Assembly: GCF_004799405.1 (NCBI RefSeq)
Contig: NZ_SSMW01000082.1
Location: 1-36,155 of the forward strand
Reading direction: 5' to 3'
Length of the DNA stretch: 36,155 bases
Source of the DNA: Bradyrhizobium sp.
GTDB lineage: Bacteria; Pseudomonadota; Alphaproteobacteria; Rhizobiales; Xanthobacteraceae
The notes under the pieces were generated by a model, which ran no database searches, was not told the origin of the DNA, and saw nothing but the letters and a program-made list of their open reading frames with translations. Within the stretch, counting starts at the first letter, position 1, and each line of letters opens with the position of its first letter. Made by a program: the position numbers and the translations under genes. Positions 14,842 through 22,984 of this stretch are shown piece after piece.

Positions 14842-15059
14842 GTTGCAACCTCTTCATGCGTATGCGGCGGAAGTTCAAATGCCATTGCGACCCGCGATAT
14901 GATATCGGTTCGATCGCGTCGCCCGTCGCAAAACTCGAAAATCACTGCGGCGGTCTTGTTGAGGTAATGCACCCGATCACGCGCGGTTTGATAGACGATG
15001 TATCCGTCCGGCACCTCGTGGACCTCAAGGTTGTCGGCCGGGGCAATCACTTCCTGCAT
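14790..15059 (-). CDS. PqqD-like peptide-binding protein
   Basis: An 89-residue protein matching the PqqD/RRE (RiPP recognition element) fold: YIVYQTARDRVHYLNKTAAVIFEFCDGRR, then ISRVAMAFELP and VATCLDSLMREGLL. The LNKTAAVIFEFCDG motif is the hallmark. PqqD proteins bind the leader part of a substrate peptide and hand it to a modifying enzyme. No pqqA, pqqE or any radical SAM gene is in the window, so this is not PQQ synthesis. ATG has GGAGA 8 bases upstream. It overlaps the HprK-like gene, and the GT4 gene ends 50 bases upstream of it. Confidence 0.88.
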   Translation of the reverse strand: MQEVIAPADNLEVHEVPDGYIVYQTARDRVHYLNKTAAVIFEFCDGRRDRTDIISRVAMAFELPPHTHEEVATCLDSLMREGLLRSISK

Positions 15060-15108
15060 TCGTTTGTTCTCCGCAATTCCCGCTTTGTATCAGGCTCACC
15101 TGCCGGTG

Positions 15109-16365
15109 TCAGGCCAGAAATTCCAGCGCCAACTTTCCGACCCGCGCGGCCCAGCGGCCCGGATCGTAGTCACGCCGCACCCGGGTCCGTGCGTTGTTCG
15201 CGATCCGGCCCGCTTGGTACGGTTCCGTCAGCAGGCTTATGCAGGCTCGGGCGAAGCCGGCTTCGGAATCGGCAAGAACAACGTCAACTCCCGGTCTGAG
15301 ACCGAGACCTGTTGCGCCGAAGCTCGTCGAAACCGCGGGTACACCCCAAGCCGCGGCCTCAAGCAATTTGATTCGCGTTCCACCTCCGGCACGAAGCGGC
15401 ACGACAGCCAATGACGCTTCGCGATAGAGAGGCGCGACATCGGGGACGCTACCCGCGACCACGATGCCCGGCTGACGGCCGAGACGCACCATCCAATCCG
15501 GTGGATCTCGGCCGGCGATTACCAGTCGAACGTTTTTCGAAGCGATACGAAGGCGCGGCCACACCCGCGAAGTCAACCACATGACGGCATCGGCGTTCGG
15601 CGCGTAGCCGAGCGTCCCGACAAACAGCATCGTCGGGTTGCAGGCTCGGGTGCGCCACGATCTTGCCCTACTAACGATGGGCGCCACATTGGGGACCACC
15701 GTGATACGCCCCGGGTCTGCCTTGTGCGCCAGCGATCGCGCTTCGCCATTCGAAGCCACGAGAACGGAATCGAATTGCGGAAAAAGCTTCTGTGCCATCC
15801 GATCGTAGGCGGACGCTTCAGACATGGCCCAGGCAGACTGGAGCAAGTCTCCTTTGCGGCGATACATCGCGCCGATCGATCGATGGGTAAGCGCATCATC
15901 TTCGTCACAGTCGAGAATGAAGCGTGCCCGGCCTATGTGCTGCCGCAGCAGTCCTGCGAGCGGAGCGAGATAGAGCCGGGAAACGTGGACAAGCGAATAA
16001 GTCTTGTTCCCGATCCATGTATTGAGCGCTTCTCCGACGGCCTCGGTCAAGGCCGCCGCCAACGAAGGCTGCCCGTATTCGCGGAAAGCCTCCAGTCTGG
16101 CATGGAAATCATGAAGACCAGAGAGCAGCCGGAAATGCGTATTGAGCTGCGGTTCAAGGATTCGGGTTCGAAGCGTTCGCGTCTGCACGAAACTGGTTGG
16201 TTGCGTGTTCGTCCCGGCAACCGGCACCACGGCAAGATCGATTTCGAAATGTCTGGAATACGCGTCGAGAAGGAATCCGGTGCGCATCGCCAGGCCGTTG
16301 CCCCCTTCGCTTGGGAACACAGGCGAGAGGAACAGCATCCTCTTTCGTGTCGCGAGCGGCACCAT
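15109..16365 (-). CDS. Family 4-like glycosyltransferase (GT-B)
   Basis: A 418-residue GT-B protein. The N-terminal domain starts LFLSPVFPSEGGNGLAMRTGF, typical of nucleotide-sugar transferases of the GT4/GT1 type, and the C-terminal domain has TMLFVGTLGYAPNADAVMWL, LVIAGRDPP and the sugar-nucleotide binding loop RAGGGTRIKLLEAAAWGVPAVST with the conserved acidic residue. The frame is open to 16428, but this would overlap the preceding gene; I take ATG at 16365, eleven bases after that stop, with ATG at 16338 as an alternative. It probably adds one sugar to the glycan of this locus. Acceptor and donor are not deducible. Confidence 0.85.
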   Translation of the reverse strand: MVPLATRKRMLFLSPVFPSEGGNGLAMRTGFLLDAYSRHFEIDLAVVPVAGTNTQPTSFVQTRTLRTRILEPQLNTHFRLLSGLHDFHARLEAFREYGQPSLAAALTEAVGEALNTWIGNKTYSLVHVSRLYLAPLAGLLRQHIGRARFILDCDEDDALTHRSIGAMYRRKGDLLQSAWAMSEASAYDRMAQKLFPQFDSVLVASNGEARSLAHKADPGRITVVPNVAPIVSRARSWRTRACNPTMLFVGTLGYAPNADAVMWLTSRVWPRLRIASKNVRLVIAGRDPPDWMVRLGRQPGIVVAGSVPDVAPLYREASLAVVPLRAGGGTRIKLLEAAAWGVPAVSTSFGATGLGLRPGVDVVLADSEAGFARACISLLTEPYQAGRIANNARTRVRRDYDPGRWAARVGKLALEFLA

Positions 16366-16375
16366 CGTGTCGGCG

Positions 16376-17899
16376 CTATTGCAGGCGACGGTAGTGCAAT
16401 GGATCGATCTCGACGGGATGGCAGGCACGGTCCCTGACCGCAGCTAGCCTGTTATCCCTTGCCATCGAGAGTTCCCTGACCAGAGATTCGAGCCAGTTGC
16501 GCCAGGACTCGTCGAATTTCTGTCCCGACAAGCAATTCAAAAATGCTTCGGGTACGTCGTCGAACAGGCGATTCAAAAAGGTCAGCGTCTTCGATAGTTC
16601 CTCCGCCACTTCCCCATCGAAACCAACGTGCAGCAACGGACTCGCGAACATTGCGTCGATATGGATCGCCGCTGAATGCTCGATGCGCGGTTTCCTGAAA
16701 TGCGGCCAGTTCTGTGCCGCTTCGAGCGATACCAGCCCGGCATCAAATGCCGGTCGAGAGAGTGAGATGCCTTTCCAGGTGCCATCGTCGCGCCGATGGA
16801 GTTCGACTGCAAGGCGGGTGGCGGAAAACAACTGCAAAATGAGGCCGCCCTTTTCTTCGGTGACCGCCCAATGCTGTTCATATTCCGCCCGGCCCTCGCC
16901 GACGCGCCCGCCGGGCAAAAGTTCAAGCGTGCGTTCAGCCACCACCGACGTCGAATAGCTGAATCGCCGGACCGCAATCAAATGCGTTTCTTCAGCCAGC
17001 GACGCCGCCGACCGGGCGGGCGGGAGGAAAATCATGCCGCTCCAGAGCCGGCGCAATTCTTCGAGTGCGGCCGCACAGCATTTATCGATCGAAGCATCAC
17101 AGACAGGCCGATTGGGTCCGGACAGATTCCACTTGGACAGGCTGCGATGATGCAGAAATAGCTTACCGAGAGAGTCACGCTGGATCAGATCGTTGTCGAA
17201 TTGATATGGCCGGTGATCGACAATCGCATAATTCTGTCGCGCCAGTTCGGCCGCGATCAGAAAAGAATCCTTGTCGCCGTGAATGTATCGGTAGGCTTGC
17301 TCCCAATATTCATTTAGCAGCACGGCAAGATCCAGCAGTAGCCAAGCCTGTTTTTTGTCGATCGCCAGCACACCGGACTCCAGGCTGGCGCAATCCCTCC
17401 GTGGCAGGCCTGCCATATCCCAGATCGGGTTTTCTTTTGTCAGGTCGACGATGTCGGGCCAAAACAAGACACCATGGCGCCTGTAGCTATCCCATTCAAA
17501 GACGGCGTCGGGATTAACAAGCGGAATGGTATCGGCATCAAGAAACAGCACCTCGCGAAACCTGCTCTGCGCGATCGCATAAGGCTTGAGCGGCCAACCG
17601 CCCGAGACCCGTGCGGGCCACCGGGCAATGATTTTTTCCGCGTCGATGACCTCAACACCCTGTTCTTCCAGGATGATCTGCATGCCTTCGCTCATCTCGG
17701 CGCGACCCAGATGCCAGACTTGAATCGGAAGTTTTGATTCGACCACGCGCCGCAACACCCAGATCAACATCCAGACGCACGTGAAATAACGCTTTCCGCC
17801 CGCGCATGTGACGATTCCGCGTCCGCTGAAGCGATCGTCCGGGTATTTGGCGGGAATGGCGAGGCGATGTCTTAACGCTTCGCTGAATGGGGCTTGCAT
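16376..17899 (-). CDS. MNN1-like alpha-mannosyltransferase domain protein (PF11051 type)
   Basis: A 507-residue protein. The first 260 residues closely follow the fungal MNN1/Mannosyl_trans3 family: GRGIVTCAGGKRYFTCVWML, KLPIQVWHLGRAEMSE, GGWPLKPYAIAQSRFREVLF, then LDADTIPLVNPDAVFEWDSY (DxD at 121-123) and GVLFWPDIVDL. About 250 C-terminal residues show no motif I know and may bind the acceptor. In fungi this family adds terminal alpha-1,3-mannose to glycoproteins in the Golgi; here no signal or membrane anchor is seen, so action is cytoplasmic. ATG at 17899 is chosen over TTG at 17908. It is divergent from the Anp1-like gene with 71 bases between. Confidence 0.85.
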   Translation of the reverse strand: MQAPFSEALRHRLAIPAKYPDDRFSGRGIVTCAGGKRYFTCVWMLIWVLRRVVESKLPIQVWHLGRAEMSEGMQIILEEQGVEVIDAEKIIARWPARVSGGWPLKPYAIAQSRFREVLFLDADTIPLVNPDAVFEWDSYRRHGVLFWPDIVDLTKENPIWDMAGLPRRDCASLESGVLAIDKKQAWLLLDLAVLLNEYWEQAYRYIHGDKDSFLIAAELARQNYAIVDHRPYQFDNDLIQRDSLGKLFLHHRSLSKWNLSGPNRPVCDASIDKCCAAALEELRRLWSGMIFLPPARSAASLAEETHLIAVRRFSYSTSVVAERTLELLPGGRVGEGRAEYEQHWAVTEEKGGLILQLFSATRLAVELHRRDDGTWKGISLSRPAFDAGLVSLEAAQNWPHFRKPRIEHSAAIHIDAMFASPLLHVGFDGEVAEELSKTLTFLNRLFDDVPEAFLNCLSGQKFDESWRNWLESLVRELSMARDNRLAAVRDRACHPVEIDPLHYRRLQ

Positions 17900-17970
17900 T
17901 GAGCGCAATCCGCTGCACTATCAGGATGGATGAGCGATTTTAACTAAGTATCGAGGCACGGTACTATCAG

Positions 17971-18735
17971 ATGTTTCCACAGCCCGCCACGGTTCTGATT
18001 TTGACGCCGGTAAAGACCGCGGCGCATTTCCTGGACACTTATTTTGCCGGTCTGGAGGCTCTTTCATATCCTCATCATCTGCTTTCGCTCGCAATTCTCG
18101 AAGGCGACAGCCGCGATGACACCCATGACGAGATGCTGCGCCGCTTGGGGAAAGCTTGCGAAAACTTCCGGCGTAAAATCCTGGTCAAGCGTGACTTCGG
18201 CTTTCAGATTCCCGATCAGATCCCGCGCTATTCTGAGGTCTTTCAGGCTCAGCGGCGCGCCATTCTCGCGCGCGCGCGCAACCATCTTCTGTTTCGTGCA
18301 CTTCAGGACGAGCAATGGGTTCTTTGGCTTGACGTGGACATCGTCGAATATCCGAAAGACGTACTGGAACAATTGCTCGCCGTAAACCGAGACATCGTTC
18401 ACCCGCATTGTGTGACCGCTTTCGGCGGCGACAGCTTCGATCTCAACGCCTGGAGCGATGGCGGCAACAAGCGCATGAGCGACATGAGGGGCGCGGGGCT
18501 GGTCAGGCTGGAGTCGGTCGGCGGTACGATGTTGCTCGTGCGGGCAGACCGGCACCGCGACGGTCTGGTGTTTCCGCCTTTTTTCTACGGCAACAAGAGC
18601 CGATGGATTCGCGATCCGCATCCGCTTGCAACAACGGCTCTGGGCGAGATCGAAACCGAGGGGTTTGCCATCATGGCCAAGGACATGGGGATCGAATGCT
18701 GGGGGCTGCCCGATTTGGAGATACGTCACCGATAG
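17971..18735 (+). CDS. Anp1/MNN9-like (GT62) mannosyltransferase
   Basis: A 254-residue protein matching the Anp1 family over its full length: VLILTPVKTAAHFLDTYF, LSYPHHLLSLAILEGDSRDD, QAQRRAILARARNHLLFRAL, WVLWLDVDIVEYPKDVLEQL (D-x-D at 121-123), FDLNAWSDGG, SVGGTMLLVRADRHRDGLVF, and near the end ETEGFAIMAKDMGIECWGLP. In yeast MNN9, ANP1 and VAN1 are subunits of alpha-1,6-mannan polymerase. The bacterial protein lacks the fungal N-terminal membrane anchor and would act in the cytosol. It is transcribed away from the MNN1-like gene. The pair of fungal-type enzymes is very unusual in a bacterium. Confidence 0.9.
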   Translation: MFPQPATVLILTPVKTAAHFLDTYFAGLEALSYPHHLLSLAILEGDSRDDTHDEMLRRLGKACENFRRKILVKRDFGFQIPDQIPRYSEVFQAQRRAILARARNHLLFRALQDEQWVLWLDVDIVEYPKDVLEQLLAVNRDIVHPHCVTAFGGDSFDLNAWSDGGNKRMSDMRGAGLVRLESVGGTMLLVRADRHRDGLVFPPFFYGNKSRWIRDPHPLATTALGEIETEGFAIMAKDMGIECWGLPDLEIRHR

Positions 18736-19092
18736 TACCGATGACCAAACTGCTGCCTCCGGCGATACCGATCAATCGACCGTGACCCGTGTTGATTTCA
18801 ATGCCGCGGCATAGAGTTGGTCATCACGCTACTTGGCTGCAACAGCGTGATGTCCGGATCGGGTAATCGCGACCGAAATGGGCAGCCCACCCCATTTCTG
18901 CTTTTCCTCCGTTAGCAACCTTAGTGCGGACATCCCAGGAGGTCCGGTTGGTGCCAATCTGGAAATCATGTCGCCGCCTGCAACGCCGGATTGGTGCACC
19001 TGCGCAACGGGCGTAGCGCCAATTTCTTGTTGCGGTCCATTTCTTCCTCAATCGAGCGCCTTCGCTTGTCGGCCTCGAGGTGACTGGCCGAG
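18736..19092. other. Intergenic region between convergent glycosyltransferase genes
   Basis: About 360 bases. Both strands have short frames, none with motifs I trust. It holds one clear stem-loop (18822-18852). A minus-strand stretch reads RRRSIEEEMDRNKKLALRPL before a stop, which may be a relic of a small basic protein. I find no gene I can support. Confidence 0.45.
18822..18852. terminator. Stem-loop, 9-bp perfect stem
   Basis: CATCACGCT and AGCGTGATG form a perfect 9-bp stem around a 13-base loop, 87 bases after the Anp1-like gene. It could end transcription from that gene. There is no T-run, so it may equally be an inverted-repeat relic of a mobile element. Confidence 0.35.
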
Positions 19093-20166
19093 CTAAACCA
19101 GAAATTGAGCATGTCCACCGACCCACTTCATGGTCGCGTAGACACCGAGTGCTGCGGCCGCCGTTGCCGCCGCAAGGCGCGTCGCCGGCGATCCCGGTAA
19201 AATCTGAGCTGTTGTGATTGTCAATGGCACGAGGCCAGCGACAAACCTAGGCATGGAATCCGGACCGGTCGAAAGCGCAAGGGTCAGGGATGCCGCGCAG
19301 AACAGCGCGGCCCCAAGGGCGCCGCGAAGAGCCATAACGACACACATCGTGAGTGCGCCTATGGCGGTTACAATCAACCAAAAGCCTAAGCCAGAGGGTC
19401 CCCGGCGTAGCCCCCATAGCATCCAGAAAAACGGGCTGTGCAGCGATCGCCCCCACGCCGACTGGACATGCGCGAAGGCCAGCGGGTCGCCGATATCAAC
19501 ATATAAATAGATCATGAAAGCGATCAGGCCGATGGGCGCCAATAGCAACGCGACCAGTGCCGGGCCAATAGTCAGTGTTCCGCGCCGGTAATCGATGACG
19601 GCCTGGACCATGATGGGTAGTACGATGAAGATGCCAGTAACGCGCGTCGCCGAAAGCAAGCTGGCGGCCACTCCGGCGGCAAGGTAATTGCCACGTTGTA
19701 AGCATGCCAACACAATGACGGTCAGCATGACAAACAGCGCTTCGGTCAAGCCGGTGCTGTAGTAAAATGAGAGCGGCCCGGCGATCAGCAGTGTGCAGAA
19801 AACCCAGTAGCCGCTGAGATCATTCTTAAACAGCGGTCGAGCAAACGCCGCCGCCAAACCGATGCAGCACTGATTCAATACCGCGCCGCTACCGATTAAC
19901 GAGAGGCCGGTGATGAAGTGAAACGACGAAAGCATGATTGGATAAAGCGGAAAGAAAGCCCAATTTGCTCCACCGTCGGGGTTCGCCGAACTCTCATAGC
20001 CATTGTAAGCTAGGTCGTTATACAAGCGACAGTCCCACTGGCACAGTGCGCCGACGAATCCAGTGAGTGAGAGGCCCTCAGTCTCGAAGTAATAAGCACC
20101 GTAACGCAATAAGACACCGGCGATGCCGATGCCCATCAGAGCAAGATAGTTCCGTGGCGATAGCAT
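19093..20166 (-). CDS. PIG-V-like multi-spanning mannosyltransferase
   Basis: A 357-residue polytopic membrane protein. The first large loop has QWDCRLYNDLAYNGY (Trp44-Asp45) and ANWAFFPLYP (71-76), the W-D ... GY ... FFPLYP pattern of the PIG-V/Mannosyltransferase family, GT-C glycosyltransferases that in eukaryotes add the second mannose of GPI anchors using dolichol-phosphate-mannose. About ten hydrophobic helices follow. ATG at 20166 is preferred; the in-frame ATG at 20232 lies beside a TATAAT-like box (20240-20235) that fits a promoter. A polyprenyl-phosphate sugar would be the donor and the active site faces the periplasm. It probably extends or decorates the glycan outside the membrane. 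Confidence 0.83.
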   Translation of the reverse strand: MLSPRNYLALMGIGIAGVLLRYGAYYFETEGLSLTGFVGALCQWDCRLYNDLAYNGYESSANPDGGANWAFFPLYPIMLSSFHFITGLSLIGSGAVLNQCCIGLAAAFARPLFKNDLSGYWVFCTLLIAGPLSFYYSTGLTEALFVMLTVIVLACLQRGNYLAAGVAASLLSATRVTGIFIVLPIMVQAVIDYRRGTLTIGPALVALLLAPIGLIAFMIYLYVDIGDPLAFAHVQSAWGRSLHSPFFWMLWGLRRGPSGLGFWLIVTAIGALTMCVVMALRGALGAALFCAASLTLALSTGPDSMPRFVAGLVPLTITTAQILPGSPATRLAAATAAAALGVYATMKWVGGHAQFLV

Positions 20167-20439
20167 TGTTGGAGTGCGATCTTCACCAGCGGGGAAATGA
20201 ATATTTTTTGACCGTGATCCCGTTGTTGGCATTCATTATATCATCGGCCGGACGGGAAATGTCGCTTCCAGCACACCCGAAAATCGAATGGCCAACCACG
20301 CCCAAGGCAACAATGTCGGCACGATCAGCATAGAACTAGGGCACAACACAATGGCGACGGCAAGGAGATGTTCGGGAAGTCTGGGTCCAAAAGCAGACTT
20401 CAAACAGGGAATGTTCGATGAGTCGTTGCCGCGCATATT

Positions 20440-21219
20440 TTATTTTGTCAAATGCAACGCTTCCTCGTTTTCACGTCGAACCCATTTGGCAATTTCAATC
20501 ACCGGGGCCACCCAAGTCGAACTCTCGGAGGCAAGGAAGTCTAGAAGATTGTGGTGGATCGACGGCTCGACGAAAGAATTGTGGGTGCCTGCCCCGATCC
20601 CATCAATCACAAGGATCAGCCAGCTGCTCTCGTCACCCGCACGTTTGACCGCATCGGTTAGCGCGCTCAATGGAAGAGTATCAGCGAGAAAGCCGCCGAG
20701 GTTCATGAGGTCGAGATCACGGGACACCGCAATCGGCTGATCTGTGCGCGCGCCGCGTGCGGCGATGAACTTGTCTCGGATCATGCCCGCGATCGGCGTC
20801 CTGGTGCGCCAGCGGCCTATATGGGTATCGAAGCAGGTGTAGGCGTAGCTCCGCTCGCTCCTGCCGTCGATCAACTGGAGAAATGCATTCGCAATGCCGA
20901 CCTCCTGCTGGAACCTGTGCGGGGTGTATTGGCGCAGGTCGAAAGCCTTGTCGATCCAGCGCCGGTCTGCGGCGCCGCGCCGGCACGGATGAAACAGACT
21001 GTGATTGCCGAGTTCATGGCCGCGGGCGGCGAGCTCGCGCCACGGAAGCGGGGCATGCGACGGACCCGCCGCGATATTGAGATAGAAGGTGCCGCGCAGT
21101 CCGTGAGCTTCGAGAGCGGGTCCGGCGAGCTCATAGTGGACCGGGAGCGCGTCATCGTAGGTAATCGAAACTGCACATTTGCGGCCTGCCGGCCAGGAAA
21201 ACGGCGTTGGAACGGCCAA
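20440..21219 (-). CDS. Polysaccharide deacetylase (NodB-like)
   Basis: The catalytic NodB-type motifs are present: motif 1 VSITYDDALPVHYE (general-base Asp and metal Asp), LEAHGLRGTFYLN, and motif 2 GHELGNHSLFHP with the two metal-binding histidines. It would remove N-acetyl groups from a sugar polymer, producing free amines. The frame stays open upstream as far as 21969 but this runs antisense to an acetyltransferase gene. I place the start at TTG 21219 with GAGG 7 bases upstream, giving 259 residues and no signal peptide. A GTG or TTG slightly upstream is possible. The partner acetyltransferase is divergent. Confidence 0.78.
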   Translation of the reverse strand: MAVPTPFSWPAGRKCAVSITYDDALPVHYELAGPALEAHGLRGTFYLNIAAGPSHAPLPWRELAARGHELGNHSLFHPCRRGAADRRWIDKAFDLRQYTPHRFQQEVGIANAFLQLIDGRSERSYAYTCFDTHIGRWRTRTPIAGMIRDKFIAARGARTDQPIAVSRDLDLMNLGGFLADTLPLSALTDAVKRAGDESSWLILVIDGIGAGTHNSFVEPSIHHNLLDFLASESSTWVAPVIEIAKWVRRENEEALHLTK

Positions 21220-21396
21220 ATCTCCACCTCGCGATAATGGCAACAAATACCAGCCCGAATGCCACGCTTGCAACAGCCTCCGGACCCGTCCACTGTACCG
21301 GGGGATGGTGTCCGCTGGTACCGTTCGGAAAGCCAGCCTAGTCGCTGGCCAGCTCAGCGAAACTGGGAGCCGGCTTCTGTCAGTTGGGGAGGATTG

Positions 21397-21876
21397 ATGG
21401 CGGTCGGGCGCGATGTCCTTATTGGCGAAGGGGTATCGATCTTTCACCCTGAACTGGTCAATCTCTACGGGTGCCGGGTCGGAGATTTTACCCGGATCGG
21501 GGCTTTCGTCGAAATCCAGAAGAACGCTTCGGTCGGGGCGCGGTGCAAAATCTCGTCCCATTCCTTTATCTGCGAAGGCGTAACGATCGAGGACGAAGTC
21601 TTTATCGGTCACGGCGTCATGTTCACCAACGACCTCCTTCCGCGCGCCACAACTGCGGATGGTACGCTCCAGAGCGACGCTGACTGGAAGGTGATCGAGA
21701 CGCGGGTCCGGCAAGGTGCCTCGATCGGGTCCAACGCCACTATCCTGCCGGGCATCGTCATCGGCAAATATGCGATGATCGGCGCTGGCGCGGTGGTGAC
21801 GCGCGAAGTCAGCGACTATGCCATCGTCGCCGGAAACCCCGCCGTCCAGACCGGAGACATCCGCCAGGGCCGATAA
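21397..21876 (+). CDS. Left-handed beta-helix N-acetyltransferase (WbpD-like)
   Basis: A 159-residue hexapeptide-repeat enzyme. Repeats run throughout (DVLIGEGVSI, CRVGDFTRIGAFVEI, KISSHSFICEGVTIEDEVF, ASIGSNATILPGIVIGKYA) and the DDE-free FIGHGVMFTNDLLPRA motif is characteristic of WbpD/WlbB-type acetyltransferases, which acetylate the 3-amino group of a UDP- or dTDP-amino sugar with acetyl-CoA. Start ATG at 21397 has GGGGAGG just upstream. It is the first of five tightly packed genes with an aminotransferase and an oxidoreductase, precisely the enzymes needed to make its substrate. Confidence 0.85.
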   Translation: MAVGRDVLIGEGVSIFHPELVNLYGCRVGDFTRIGAFVEIQKNASVGARCKISSHSFICEGVTIEDEVFIGHGVMFTNDLLPRATTADGTLQSDADWKVIETRVRQGASIGSNATILPGIVIGKYAMIGAGAVVTREVSDYAIVAGNPAVQTGDIRQGR

Positions 21877-21925
21877 CGCCTTGAATTTCCCACTAGAGCC
21901 CGGGTTTGTTAACACGAGTTGCTTC

Positions 21926-22984
21926 ATGATCGGCATCGCAGTTATCGGATATGGATATTGGGGCCCCAATCTTGCGCGGTGCTTTGCCGAAACCGAGGGA
22001 TGCCGCGTGGTTGCGATCGTCGACCCTGCGGCGGAAGCGTTGGCTCGGGCAGCGCGCCACCATCCGATGACCCGATTGACGGCGAATTGGCGTGAAGCTC
22101 TTGCCGATCGGCGGGTCGACGCGGTTGCGATTGCAACGCCAGCAGCGACGCACTACGAAATCGCCTCAGCCGCCTTGCGCGCCGGTCGTCACGTTCTGAT
22201 CGAGAAACCGATGGCTGACAACCTTGCGAATGCGCGCGAGTTGGTGGATCTGGCCGACCGCGCGGATCTGAGGCTGATGATCGGCCATACGCTGGTCTAT
22301 TCAAGTGCTGCGCGCAAGATCGAAGCCCTGATCTCCAGTCATGACCTTGGCAATATCCACTACTACGATTCGACGCGGGTCAACCTCGGCGTCTCTCGGC
22401 GAGACGTAAGCGTGTTGTGGGATCTTGCCGTTCATGACCTGGCCATCATCCGTTATTTATTGCCGGGCGAGCCAATCGCGATTTCCGCGAACGGAATGAG
22501 ATTTGCCGCCGACGCGCCCGAAAGCTTGGCCCATGTGACGCTTTATCTCAACGATGGCTCCGTCGCTCACCTCAATGTCAACTGGCTGGCACCGGTCAAG
22601 ACACGGCGGGTCACGATCGGGGGTAGTCAGAAACTTCTGCTATGGGATGATCTCGAGCCCAGCGAGAAGGTCAAGATCTACCACCGCGGACATTTGGTGG
22701 CCGACGAACCAATCGATCCAGATCAGGCCATGATCGACTATCGGATCGGTGACATGTGGTCACCGCATCTGTCGCCAGTCGAGCCGCTGATGTCAGAGGC
22801 CGCACATTTCATCGACTGTGTCGGCCGGCATCTGGTGCCTGTTACCGACGGCAAGTTCGGCTTGCGTATCGTCGAATTGATCGAAGCGGCAACCCTCTCG
22901 ATGCAGCAACGGGGCCGCCCGGTCGAACTCAAGGCGCATAGCCCGATGCAAGCTGCCCTTGTATCTGGAGGAAGAAATGGCTGA
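21926..22984 (+). CDS. Gfo/Idh/MocA-family sugar-nucleotide oxidoreductase (WbpB-like)
   Basis: A 352-residue protein with the N-terminal Rossmann motif VIGYGYWGPNLAR, then IVDPAAEAL, ATPAATHYEIA, and the EKP catalytic motif in VLIEKPMADN; the C-terminal domain has LWDLAVHDLAIIRYLLPG with the conserved Asp and His. The GYGYWGPNLAR opening is typical of sugar-nucleotide 3-dehydrogenases working with a DegT aminotransferase. ATG at 21926 matches the family start; the upstream open frame is antisense-like. It would use NAD(P) to oxidise a nucleotide sugar before amination. It overlaps the next gene by 8 bases. Confidence 0.88.
   Translation: MIGIAVIGYGYWGPNLARCFAETEGCRVVAIVDPAAEALARAARHHPMTRLTANWREALADRRVDAVAIATPAATHYEIASAALRAGRHVLIEKPMADNLANARELVDLADRADLRLMIGHTLVYSSAARKIEALISSHDLGNIHYYDSTRVNLGVSRRDVSVLWDLAVHDLAIIRYLLPGEPIAISANGMRFAADAPESLAHVTLYLNDGSVAHLNVNWLAPVKTRRVTIGGSQKLLLWDDLEPSEKVKIYHRGHLVADEPIDPDQAMIDYRIGDMWSPHLSPVEPLMSEAAHFIDCVGRHLVPVTDGKFGLRIVELIEAATLSMQQRGRPVELKAHSPMQAALVSGGRNG

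Noticed and set aside
14790..15059. PQQ biosynthesis cluster
   Set aside because: Only a PqqD-like protein is present; PqqA, PqqC and PqqE are absent.
20440..21969. Very long minus-strand frame upstream of the polysaccharide deacetylase (509 codons)
   Set aside because: The upstream half runs antisense to the well-supported acetyltransferase gene and its translation (Asp-rich, repetitive) has no family features; only the part from 21219 downwards matches NodB.
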